The notes below the pieces were generated by a model, which did not search any database, was not told the origin of the DNA, and was given only the letters and a program-made list of their open reading frames with translations. A DNA stretch of 64,000 bases, from NCBI GenBank assembly GCA_003242085.1, contig QBML01000004.1, positions 1 to 64,000 on the forward strand, in the 5' to 3' direction. Origin of the DNA: Pseudanabaena frigida. Lineage in GTDB: Bacteria > Cyanobacteriota > Cyanobacteriia > Pseudanabaenales > Pseudanabaenaceae. Within the stretch, counting starts at the first letter, position 1. Each line of letters opens with the position of its first letter. Positions 25,848-33,756 of this stretch are shown one piece after another. The position numbers and the translations under genes were made by a program.

Positions 25848-26831
25848 TTAATACAAGCGATCTAAAACGTAGTTTGTTAAACCGATCAGAGATTGCTTAG
25901 GTGCAGAAGATGGGAGCCACTCGATCGCAGTAAATGCCGACTTAACATGACTCTTTGCGAGTTCACGCGATCGCGAAATCCCCTCACTGTTATGAACCAG
26001 TTCCAGAGCCTTTTCTAAATCTCCCACTTCGCTAAACTCACGCTCGATCAATCCCCGCAACTGAGGATGCTCTTCGAGGGCAAATAAAACGGGTGCAGTT
26101 AAATTACCTTGCTTCAGATCGGAGCCAGCAGGTTTACCTAAAGTCTCAGTTGAACTGGTGAAATCAAGAATGTCATCGACAACTTGAAACGCGATGCCAA
26201 AATGCTTACCAAAATTAAATAACTGCTCGGCTTGTACTTGACTTACACCACTAAGTACACCCGCAGCCTTAGCACTACCTGCCATTAACGAGGCAGTTTT
26301 ATAAAAACTCTTTTCTAGGTAATCTTCCAAAGTCAGGTCACTATCAAAGGCAGTGAGACTCTGGCGAATTTCACCCTCAGCAAAATCGGTAATGACTTTC
26401 GACAAAAGCTTAACAACTTCAAGATGATCCAAGTTGGCTAAATACCAAGATGCTTGGGCAAACAGGAAATCACCCGCAAGTACGGCAATGCGATTGCCAA
26501 AGCTATTATTTACCGTGGGCATACCACGACGGAGATCGGCCGAGTCGATCACATCGTCATGCACCAAACTGGCTGTGTGGATCATCTCCGTGATCTCAGC
26601 AAGACGACGATGGCGTGAGGTGATATCGCGATCGCTCATGGTGGCGCGGGAGACAAGCAACACCAGAGCAGGACGCATACTCTTGCCTTTGGCTTCAAAT
26701 AAATGCTCGGCGGCAGCGTATAAAATTGGGTGTCTTGCGCCTACCAACTGCTTCAAATTATCCGTAAGGGTACGCAAGTCATCTTTGACTGGTGCAAAAA
26801 GTTCGGTGACAGAAGTAGTTGGAAGGCTCAT
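25848..26831 (-). CDS. sds: Long-chain trans-prenyl diphosphate synthase (solanesyl type)
   Basis: 327 residues. Both Asp-rich motifs are present: the first, DDVIDSADLRRG preceded by LVH (about 93-105), and the second, VVDDILDF (about 218-225). GKSMRPALVLL and the KTASLMAGSAKAAG segment are typical of the cyanobacterial enzyme. It makes the side chain of plastoquinone by adding isopentenyl units. No membrane segment is present. It is probably the first gene of a minus-strand run towards crtD, linking two isoprenoid genes on either side of the ATPase module. Confidence 0.9.
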   Translation of the reverse strand: MSLPTTSVTELFAPVKDDLRTLTDNLKQLVGARHPILYAAAEHLFEAKGKSMRPALVLLVSRATMSDRDITSRHRRLAEITEMIHTASLVHDDVIDSADLRRGMPTVNNSFGNRIAVLAGDFLFAQASWYLANLDHLEVVKLLSKVITDFAEGEIRQSLTAFDSDLTLEDYLEKSFYKTASLMAGSAKAAGVLSGVSQVQAEQLFNFGKHFGIAFQVVDDILDFTSSTETLGKPAGSDLKQGNLTAPVLFALEEHPQLRGLIEREFSEVGDLEKALELVHNSEGISRSRELAKSHVKSAFTAIEWLPSSAPKQSLIGLTNYVLDRLY

Positions 26832-27109
26832 GCGAATAAACCAGTTTTAAATCAATTTTTACATATCTTCATATATTGTATGAGAATGTTGTAAGAGTTG
26901 AAGCCATACTCAGTTTGTTTTCTTTATCATCCTATGAAAGATAGCTGTAAATAGCTGATACTCTATACTTACTACTCCTTTAGCCAGAAATTTTTTAGCG
27001 ATCCCATGTAACCTTTGAGAAAACCTTAAAAGCCGTATCTTACAAGGTATGAGTGCTATATATTGCTTAGCAAATCGTATTAATTCTCCCATAGATGGAA
27101 CTTTGACTA

Positions 27110-27853
27110 ATGATGCCTAGGCTGCTCCTGATCGATGATGATCCGATAATCTCTGAAATGGTCACGCTAAACCTCGAACATGCTGGATATCAAGTCAGTC
27201 AAGCAAGCGACGGTATTAAAGGACAAGCACTTGCTATTCAGTTGATGCCAGACATGATCATCCTTGACTTGATGTTGCCAAGAGTGGACGGGTTTACAGT
27301 TTGTCAAAGGTTGCGCCGTGACGAACGTACCAAAGAAATTCCTGTGATGATGCTCACAGCGATGGGGCAAACCCAAGATAAAGTTGAGGGCTTTAACGCT
27401 GGCGCAGACGACTATCTGACTAAGCCCTTTGAGCTTGAAGAAATGCTGGCGCGAGTTCGCGCTTTGCTACGGCGAACTAATCGGATTATCGATACGGCTA
27501 AGCATGGCGAAATATTAATCTTTGGTTCTTTAACGCTCGTACCCGAGCGTTTTGAGGCTATTTGGTTTAATAAGACTGTAAAGCTCACCCATTTGGAGTT
27601 TGAGTTGTTGCATTGCCTGTTGCAACGTCATGGTCAGACTGTATCACCTAGCGAAATTCTCAAAGAAGTTTGGGGCTATGAGCCAGATGACGATATCGAA
27701 ACCATTCGCGTGCATATTCGCCATCTAAGAACTAAACTTGAACCCGATCCTCGTCATCCTAAATATATTAAGACAGTCTACGGTGCAGGTTATTGCTTAG
27801 AGCTTCCTAATGATAACGACAATAATCAGACAGAAGCTGCGATCGCCGAATAA
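27110..27853 (+). CDS. rpaA: OmpR-family response regulator RpaA
   Basis: 247 residues. The receiver domain has acidic pocket LLIDDDP, phospho-acceptor D53 in [16 protein letters not shown], and the switch Lys in DDYLTKPFE. The DNA-binding winged helix has [15 protein letters not shown] and [20 protein letters not shown]. The sequence matches RpaA (not RpaB) by the LIDDDP start, the [18 protein letters not shown] segment and the [16 protein letters not shown] linker. RpaA is the output regulator of the KaiABC clock via SasA and affects phycobilisome energy allocation. ATG codons at 27110 and 27113 are both possible. It is followed by a long hairpin. Confidence 0.92.
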   Translation: MMPRLLLIDDDPIISEMVTLNLEHAGYQVSQASDGIKGQALAIQLMPDMIILDLMLPRVDGFTVCQRLRRDERTKEIPVMMLTAMGQTQDKVEGFNAGADDYLTKPFELEEMLARVRALLRRTNRIIDTAKHGEILIFGSLTLVPERFEAIWFNKTVKLTHLEFELLHCLLQRHGQTVSPSEILKEVWGYEPDDDIETIRVHIRHLRTKLEPDPRHPKYIKTVYGAGYCLELPNDNDNNQTEAAIAE

Positions 27854-27869
27854 CTGGCTGATATTGCAA

Positions 27870-27925
27870 TTAACATCCTAAAAAAGAGATGGTACGCAGT
27901 ACCATCTCTTTTTTTAGGATGTTAA
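27870..27925. terminator. 26-bp stem hairpin downstream of rpaA
   Basis: TTAACATCCTAAAAAAGAGA, then TGGTAC pairs with the reverse arm ending AGGATGTTAA, with a single 1-nt bulge in the A/T run, around GCA. It starts 17 nt after the stop. Confidence 0.75.
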
Positions 27926-27944
27926 CATTGGCGAACGCTGAAAG

Positions 27945-27999
27945 AGACTTCGACTACGCTCAGCCAAAGGTCTGCGATCGCTGAGCGTGGTCGAAGTCT
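27945..27999. repeat. 19-bp inverted repeat around a HIP1-containing loop
   Basis: Arms 27945-27963 and 27981-27999 (AGACTTCGACTACGCTCAG) pair with one G-U wobble around a 17-nt loop containing GCGATCGC overlap. It belongs to the CTTCG-CTCAG class, like 11823-11875. Confidence 0.55.
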
Positions 28000-28134
28000 A
28001 CTGAATTAGGACTGCTACTAAGCTAACCTCATATTGCTATATATCTCAGTGTTGGGCAATACATGGTGTTTGTGGCTGGATCTTTCACAATTAGGACGTG
28101 TGGTTTTTCCTAAGAGTGATGAATAATAAGGACG

Positions 28135-30483
28135 ATGCGTAAAATATCAGTATCCGAGATTGTAAGACCTTGCTATCTATCATTAGCCTTGGTCTGTCTG
28201 AGTATCGGAAGTGTTACCGAAGCGTTTAGCCAGACGAATCCATTTCCGTTAGATGCTCAAATTAGATATAACGGTCGTGGAGCAGGAGTTGATGGCAATA
28301 CTAGTGTTGAATTACGTATTCCACTAAATCAAACTCCAGATAATTTTTTCTATCTCAACCCTCAGGTCAAAATCTTTAACAATGGTCGAATCGGCTCTAA
28401 TCTTATTGTTGGTTATCGATCGCTTAATGATGTCGCTAAATATGTTTTGGGTGGTTACTTTGCCTATGACAATCGCGATAACGGCGTACAGTTTTTTCAG
28501 CAAATTTCTGCGGGGTTAGAATTTTTTGCAGAGTCTTGGGATTTGCGCCTTAATACTTATCTTCCAATTGGTAAAAACAATGTTCTTCTGAGCGAAACTT
28601 TTACGGGAACTGGAACTTTTCAGGGCACTCAACTTTTGATTGATCGCGATCGGCGTTTTGATGCGGCAATGGGAGGTGTGGAACTGGAAGCTGGCAGCAT
28701 TATTACAACGGGCGATTCAGGATATCTGCGTCCCTACGTGGGAACTTACTACTATACTGCTACCAATAGTGTTGGAGCATTGGGAATTAAAGGAGGCTTA
28801 GGCTATTATGGCGATCTGATAAATGCGGGGATATCGGTTCAGAACGATCGAATTTTCGGTACGAGTATTCTTTTCAATATTGGTATAAACCTTTCCAATC
28901 GTCCTGCGCGCACTGCTAATCCGCCAACTCTGTTGGAACGCATGAACGAACCGATTTCACGGAGCAGTTCTGTTATCGTCGAAAACCAAACAGTTCGAGA
29001 TGGACTGGTAGCTATTAATCCAGTGACTGGTCAACCTTACAGTTTCTTTGTCGTTGCCGATAGTACTACTGGACTTGCAGGTGCTCCAAATGTTGTATCC
29101 TCCTCTCAATTTTCCACGGCTCTTGCTAATGCAAGTGCTGCTAGTGGCAATGGTATAGTTTATACCTATACTCCAGCAGGATCGGCAGCTCCAACTTTCA
29201 ATGGATTTACAATTCCTGATGGTACAAAAGTTGTATCTAGTGCACCAAGCGTAATTCCATTGTCATCTCAGGCTGGAGTTGGCGGTGCGACTTTCTCAAA
29301 TCTGCCAATCCCATCGAATACAGGTGTCTATCCAATTGTTAATGGAACAGTTACTTTTGCAGCAGGCTCAAATCAAGCATTGATCGGTTACACCATTAAC
29401 AAAGATGTTGCTACTACAGGTGCAAATGCAGGCGTTATCGGTAATAACAACGTTAATTCAACGATCGCCTATAACAATGTCACAATTACAGCTCCAGCTA
29501 CTACACCAATTGGTAGTTCGGGACGCGGTATTGTGTTGGTAAGCGCGAGTGGTAATACGAACATTACTGCAAATAATGTCAGCAATGCGATCGCTGAAGG
29601 AATTCGACTCGATAATGTCAGTGGTAATGCTTCAATTACTAACAATATAGTTACGAATACAATTCAGCCAAATACTCAAACCAATGTAGAAGCAAGTATT
29701 CTTGTTCGTAATAATACTGGCGATGTCAACCTGACAATTGCGAATAATACAGTTGGCAATAATACTGCTACTGTAGGTGTCAATGAAATAGACGGTATTG
29801 AGTTCAGTCTTTGCCGAGTTTATACTGATTTGCCTGCTTGTAGTGGAACTGCTACTGCCACTGTAAATATTGCTAGTAATGTCATCAAGAATATTACTGG
29901 AGCTACAGATGGGGCAGATGGGATTGATATCAACCTTGGCAATCGTGCTAATGCCACATTGACAATTAGCAACAATACAATTGACAACATTATTAACAAA
30001 GGAATTAGTTTTGGTGCTGTTGATGGTTCTGTAGGTACAACAACAATCGCTAATAATAGTATTAGCAATGTAGGCGGTTCAGGAATTCAGGTACGTGTAG
30101 GAGAAACAAATTCAGGCGGTGAGGCATCTATTCGGGCGGCTGTGCTGAATAATAAACTCACAAATACTCAGACACAGGGTGTGGCAGTGGATGGAGCATC
30201 TTTAAGTATTCGAACTCAAAACGCTGCTACACTCTGTGTCCGTTTTGAGGGCAATACTTTAAATAATCCAGATCCGCTTTCAACTATTGATTATCTGTTC
30301 CGCAGACAAAATACATCATCATTGCAATTGGCAGGTTTAAGTGCTGCGATTGCCACTGGAACTTCCAATGCTACGCTTTTGACCGAACTCTCGGCAAGAG
30401 GTAATACGGGTGGGGCAGTAAGTAAGTATACCGTGCAAAATGGTACGGTTCAAGTTCCAACTGTGGCTTGTACATTTCCCTAA
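28135..30483 (+). CDS. Inverse-autotransporter-like outer membrane protein with beta-helix passenger
   Basis: 782 residues. A signal peptide ends near residue 33 (VTEAFSQ). Residues ~40-265 resemble the intimin/invasin beta-barrel: FNNGRIGSNLIVGYRSLND, then VLGGYFAYDNRDNGVQFFQQ, then LRLNTYLPIGKN and LRPYVGTYYYT. A linker (about 265-400) leads into a beta-helix of short repeats with NNxI/NNxV turns (ITANNVSNAIAEGIRLDN, ITNNIVTN, TIANNSISNVGGSGI) to about 720. Two cysteine pairs occur late. The N-terminal barrel and C-terminal passenger is the type Ve secretion layout. A surface adhesin or enzyme role is inference. Confidence 0.7.
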   Translation: MRKISVSEIVRPCYLSLALVCLSIGSVTEAFSQTNPFPLDAQIRYNGRGAGVDGNTSVELRIPLNQTPDNFFYLNPQVKIFNNGRIGSNLIVGYRSLNDVAKYVLGGYFAYDNRDNGVQFFQQISAGLEFFAESWDLRLNTYLPIGKNNVLLSETFTGTGTFQGTQLLIDRDRRFDAAMGGVELEAGSIITTGDSGYLRPYVGTYYYTATNSVGALGIKGGLGYYGDLINAGISVQNDRIFGTSILFNIGINLSNRPARTANPPTLLERMNEPISRSSSVIVENQTVRDGLVAINPVTGQPYSFFVVADSTTGLAGAPNVVSSSQFSTALANASAASGNGIVYTYTPAGSAAPTFNGFTIPDGTKVVSSAPSVIPLSSQAGVGGATFSNLPIPSNTGVYPIVNGTVTFAAGSNQALIGYTINKDVATTGANAGVIGNNNVNSTIAYNNVTITAPATTPIGSSGRGIVLVSASGNTNITANNVSNAIAEGIRLDNVSGNASITNNIVTNTIQPNTQTNVEASILVRNNTGDVNLTIANNTVGNNTATVGVNEIDGIEFSLCRVYTDLPACSGTATATVNIASNVIKNITGATDGADGIDINLGNRANATLTISNNTIDNIINKGISFGAVDGSVGTTTIANNSISNVGGSGIQVRVGETNSGGEASIRAAVLNNKLTNTQTQGVAVDGASLSIRTQNAATLCVRFEGNTLNNPDPLSTIDYLFRRQNTSSLQLAGLSAAIATGTSNATLLTELSARGNTGGAVSKYTVQNGTVQVPTVACTFP

Positions 30484-30485
30484 CA

Positions 30486-30590
30486 AAAAATAGCTACTTT
30501 AGCGATCGCCCCAACAGCAAAAAACTGCCTACAAAGTGGGGTGTTTTTTGTATAAAGTTTAGTTTTCTAAAAATAGCTACTTTAGCGATC
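30486..30590 (+). repeat. Two 22-bp direct repeats 83 bp apart
   Basis: The sequence AAATAGCTACTTTAGCGATC (plus two 5' A) occurs at 30486-30507 and again at 30569-30590, directly after the autotransporter stop codon. A third, diverged copy (TACTGCTATAGCGATCGC) follows near 30654. Each occurs close to a hairpin. Confidence 0.55.
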
Positions 30591-30595
30591 CAAAC

Positions 30596-30628
30596 AAAAA
30601 AGAAACCCGCTGTGCGGGTTTCTTTTTT
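30596..30628 (+). terminator. 15-bp perfect hairpin
   Basis: AAAAAAGAAACCCGC pairs exactly with GCGGGTTTCTTTTTT around TGT, giving a classical stem plus T tract. It terminates the autotransporter gene. Confidence 0.75.
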
Positions 30629-30724
30629 ATGCACAAAGCGTAGCTTGCTAAAAATTACTGCTATAGCGATCGCTATATGCCTGAAAATAATTAGATAGCC
30701 TGAAATACGAGTACTGATCGACAG

Positions 30725-32101
30725 ATGAAAATTTTATTTGCGGCGGCTGAAGTTGCACCTTTAGCCAAAGTTGGTGGCATGGCAGACGTAGTGGGCGCTC
30801 TTCCCCCTATTCTTCGCAAGATGGGACATGATGTGCGGATTATTATGCCTTACTACGGCGTGATTCCAGATAAGTTAAAGGAAAGCCCTGAATGGATCTG
30901 GAAGGGTCATGCTATGTTTCAGGACTTTGATATTTTTGAAACCGTTTTACCTGGTACAGATGTCCCTTTGTATCTCATGGGGCATGGATCTTTTATTCCT
31001 GCACGCGTTTATGGTGGTGAAGATGAAGATTGGCGCTTCACTATGTTTGCTAATGCCGTTGCAGAGTTTGCTTGGAACTATTGGAAACCTAACATAATTC
31101 ATTGCCATGATTGGCATACAGGGATGATCCCAGTGTGGATGCATCAGGTGTCTGATGTTGGTACGGTATTTACGATTCATAATCTTGCTTATCAAGGCCC
31201 TTGGCGCTGGTATCTAGACAGAATCACATGGACTCCTTGGTACATGGATGCTCATAACACGATGGCGGCTGGCATTAAGTATGCCGATCGCGTTAATACT
31301 GTATCGCCAACCTATGCTCAGCAAATTTGTACGCCAACCTATGGGGAAGGTTTAGAAGGCTTACTCTCATTCCTCAAGCCTTGGGGAATTTTGAACGGTG
31401 TTGATACAGAGCTAGAAAATCCTGAAACCGATTCATCCTTAGTCCAAAACTATTCTATCGATACGCTTGACGATCGCATGGCAAATAAAATTGCGCTGCA
31501 AAAAGAGTTAGGGCTAGTCGTTAATCCCGCCACGTTTTTGATCGGCATGGTGGGGCGTTTAGTGGAGCAAAAAGGGATTGATTTGTTGCTGCAAACGCTG
31601 GAACGCTTTCTTGCCTATACCGACGCTCAGTTTGTGGTGTTAGGAACAGGCGATCGCTATTACGAATCGCAGCTATGGCAAATTGCCTCGCGCTACCCTG
31701 GACGCATGTCAGCGCAAATTTTGTTTAATTCTGCGCTCTCTCATCGTGTTTATGCTGGTTCCGATGCCTTCTTGATGCCAAGTCGGTTTGAACCTTGTGG
31801 CATCAGTCAATTGATTGCTTTACGCTATGGCTGCGTGCCGATCGTGCGTCGTACTGGTGGCTTAGTCGATACGGTATCATTCCACGATCCAATTGGTCAG
31901 ACAGGTACAGGCTTTAGCTTCGATCGCTATGAGCCACTAGATATGTATACCTGCATGGTACGCGCATGGGAAAGTTATCGCTATACCGATGCTTGGCGCT
32001 TATTGCAACAACGCGGCATGAATTGCAACTTCAGTTGGCAAACATCGGCTGAAAAGTATGTCCAGCTATACCGCTCAATTCCGGGACTAGAAAACGCTTA
32101 A
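30725..32101 (+). CDS. glgA: Glycogen synthase (ADP-glucose, GT5)
   Basis: 458 residues. The N-terminal KVGGMADVVGALP carries the KxGG ADP-glucose-binding motif. The middle has HCHDWHTGMIPVW, and the C-terminal GT-B half shows GMVGRLVEQKGIDLLLQTL and the catalytic region PSRFEPCGISQLIALRYG, followed by RTGGLVDTV. It transfers glucose from ADP-glucose to glycogen in the cytoplasm. Cyanobacteria usually have two glgA paralogues; I cannot say which isoform this is. It is monocistronic, with a strong hairpin 4 nt after the stop. Confidence 0.93.
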   Translation: MKILFAAAEVAPLAKVGGMADVVGALPPILRKMGHDVRIIMPYYGVIPDKLKESPEWIWKGHAMFQDFDIFETVLPGTDVPLYLMGHGSFIPARVYGGEDEDWRFTMFANAVAEFAWNYWKPNIIHCHDWHTGMIPVWMHQVSDVGTVFTIHNLAYQGPWRWYLDRITWTPWYMDAHNTMAAGIKYADRVNTVSPTYAQQICTPTYGEGLEGLLSFLKPWGILNGVDTELENPETDSSLVQNYSIDTLDDRMANKIALQKELGLVVNPATFLIGMVGRLVEQKGIDLLLQTLERFLAYTDAQFVVLGTGDRYYESQLWQIASRYPGRMSAQILFNSALSHRVYAGSDAFLMPSRFEPCGISQLIALRYGCVPIVRRTGGLVDTVSFHDPIGQTGTGFSFDRYEPLDMYTCMVRAWESYRYTDAWRLLQQRGMNCNFSWQTSAEKYVQLYRSIPGLENA

Positions 32102-32104
32102 AAT

Positions 32105-32145
32105 TAACAAATAGAGGGGACGCAAAGTGTCCCCTCTATTTGTTA
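32105..32145 (+). terminator. 19-bp hairpin downstream of glgA
   Basis: TAACAAATAGAGGGGACGC pairs with GTGTCCCCTCTATTTGTTA around AAA, including one G-U pair. The stem starts 4 nt after the stop codon. Confidence 0.75.
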
Positions 32146-32222
32146 TAGCTTGCAAATAGTTCAAAGCACTGTAAGAATTACATCAAAAATTATATTTAAT
32201 CGCTTATCTAGGCTATTTATCG

Positions 32223-33128
32223 ATGCGACAGTTCCCCGTTATCCTGATTCCCCCAGAAGTACAGCGAATTGCTCAGTCCAAGCCCGTTGCACCTGAGTTT
32301 AATATTGAATTACCAAGTGTACCTTCTTATCGGCAGCCTAAGCCTATTCACATTCAAGAAGCACTATCTCTGACTATTGGTTTGATTTTAGTCGTGGCTC
32401 TGGTTACTGTGTTCGCTAAAGAGTTAGGAATAATTTTGCTAATTGTGGGAACGGTGGCAATTGTCTTTCGCGTCAGGTATCAGTTCCAGACTTACAATCG
32501 CCGATATCAAAAGCATCAAGATAATTTTCAGCGATATTTATCGAAACTAGAAGCTTATTCTCATCAAGAGATTCAGTACCAGCGAGCTTTAGCGATCGCC
32601 CATGCTCCAGATCGGATACTTGAGCATCGTCATCAACAATTTAAGAGCTTTTTTGCTAAGCTTGCTCCTATTGAAAATGCGATCGCCTTGAGAGATGCCA
32701 GTAATCCTTTTGCTAACACTAAACCGACCGACGATCGCGCGATCGAAGGGGTGATTTACTATTTTGGGATTACACTTCAGCAGCACCTATCGGGAACGCT
32801 TTATCAAGGTGTGAAGTTGTACATTCCTAGTATTGATTATCATTGGTCGCCAGCACTAACTTACGTCGATCCTGAACTTAATTTACATGTGGCGATCGAA
32901 ATTAGTTTGCCTTCAGATAATGCTGCAATTATGATGCGAGATGATCTGGCTGAGCGATTCTTAGTTGATTCAGGCTGGATCATTATCAAGTTTTTTCAAG
33001 AGCAAATTTTACAAAATTCGGCTGAGTGTTGTAAGGAATTTGCTAAGTTACTCGATCGCTTAAGTCTCGATCCGTCAGTGCTACCAAACTTTGCTAATAC
33101 TGCCGATCTATTCCCAGTAAAGCGTTAA
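32223..33128 (+). CDS. Membrane protein with C-terminal region resembling a degenerate nuclease fold
   Basis: 301 residues. Two adjacent membrane helices (about 55-73 and 76-95) follow a proline-rich N-terminus. A coiled-coil stretch (QFQTYNRRYQKHQDNFQRYL) comes next. The C-terminal ~120 residues (LYIPSIDYHW, then LNLHVAIEISLPS, then MRDDLAERFLVDSGWIIIKF) recall the VSR/DUF559 nuclease layout: beta-strand, EI, then a helix with RD and a GW strand. The catalytic Lys is missing, so it is probably not an active nuclease. The assignment is weak and by pattern only. Confidence 0.5.
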   Translation: MRQFPVILIPPEVQRIAQSKPVAPEFNIELPSVPSYRQPKPIHIQEALSLTIGLILVVALVTVFAKELGIILLIVGTVAIVFRVRYQFQTYNRRYQKHQDNFQRYLSKLEAYSHQEIQYQRALAIAHAPDRILEHRHQQFKSFFAKLAPIENAIALRDASNPFANTKPTDDRAIEGVIYYFGITLQQHLSGTLYQGVKLYIPSIDYHWSPALTYVDPELNLHVAIEISLPSDNAAIMMRDDLAERFLVDSGWIIIKFFQEQILQNSAECCKEFAKLLDRLSLDPSVLPNFANTADLFPVKR

Positions 33129-33145
33129 GGGCTTCGCCGTAAAAT

Positions 33146-33203
33146 AAGGAACCGATTTTTGATGGCGCGGCGAAGCAGCTACGCTATCAAAAATCGGTTC
33201 CTT
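33146..33203. terminator. Long imperfect hairpin of the GGAACCGATTTTT type
   Basis: AAGGAACCGATTTTTGAT pairs with ATCAAAAATCGGTTCCTT around a GGCGCGGCGAAG-type core. It lies 17 nt after the stop of the preceding gene and is related to 3834 and 21074. Confidence 0.6.
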
Positions 33204-33328
33204 GGTTGAATGATAACAATCGCTACAGCGATCTCTAGTTAATTTGGTTTATTGTGTGCAAATGCTAGAATTAGCAACCAAAAGCTAGTAAGTCTTTGTT
33301 TTGTAGGTTTTATTTGAGGGTCTTGCTC

Positions 33329-33751
33329 GTGAATGCAGCCGAACAAGCTAGAAATGTCGAAGTAGCGACAAAAATTGCCACGATTGTCAATTTGTTTAAA
33401 GCCATTTACCCTGCTGTACGGTCTGACTTGAAACCTTGGCTGAATAATTCGGATACACGTAGATTGCTTGACCCTGACTCGATTGATGTGGGTTTTCATT
33501 TCCCTGGGGTGAGTTGGCGGCTTAGGGTTCGCAGTATTCTCTTTCAAATTCGACTATATGAAGATCCTGTCGATGGAGATTTGCGGGCGATCGGGATTGA
33601 GGCGAGCGGACATGACTATCGAGGGGAGCGTTGGCGATTTTCGACGGTGGACAATTGGCAGTTTTTTGGGGATACGCTGCCGATGGATGATGGAGCCGAA
33701 AACCTTCGCGAGTTTAGCCGTCAAACCTTAGAAGTCTTCAATCGCAAATAA
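33329..33751 (+). CDS. Conserved cyanobacterial hypothetical protein
   Basis: About 140 residues from GTG at 33329, preceded by a GAGGG box 8 nt upstream. The open frame reaches back to a TTG at 33296. It is a soluble alpha/beta protein with a well-formed pattern (TIVNLFKAIYPAVRSDLKPW, then VGFHFPGVSWRLRVRSILFQ, then GHDYRGERWRFSTVDNW). No catalytic motif or family is recognised. It is convergent with the TPR-CHAT gene with only 5 nt between stop codons and no hairpin. Confidence 0.6.
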   Translation: MNAAEQARNVEVATKIATIVNLFKAIYPAVRSDLKPWLNNSDTRRLLDPDSIDVGFHFPGVSWRLRVRSILFQIRLYEDPVDGDLRAIGIEASGHDYRGERWRFSTVDNWQFFGDTLPMDDGAENLREFSRQTLEVFNRK

Positions 33752-33756
33752 TCCCT

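Larger units (their letters stand above)
27854..28134. other. Intergenic region with two palindromic elements
   Basis: Holds the rpaA terminator (27870-27925) and a second palindrome (27945-27999). The remaining ~135 nt upstream of the autotransporter gene would contain its promoter; I see no clear boxes. Confidence 0.4.

Noticed and set aside
26910-27092. Minus-strand ORF of 60 codons upstream of rpaA
   Set aside because: No ribosome binding site, no family-like pattern, and it covers the likely rpaA promoter region.
30468-30698. Plus-strand ORF of 76 codons after the autotransporter gene
   Set aside because: It overlaps the end of that gene and reads through two repeats and the hairpin at 30596-30628; composition is Lys/Ile-rich without structure.
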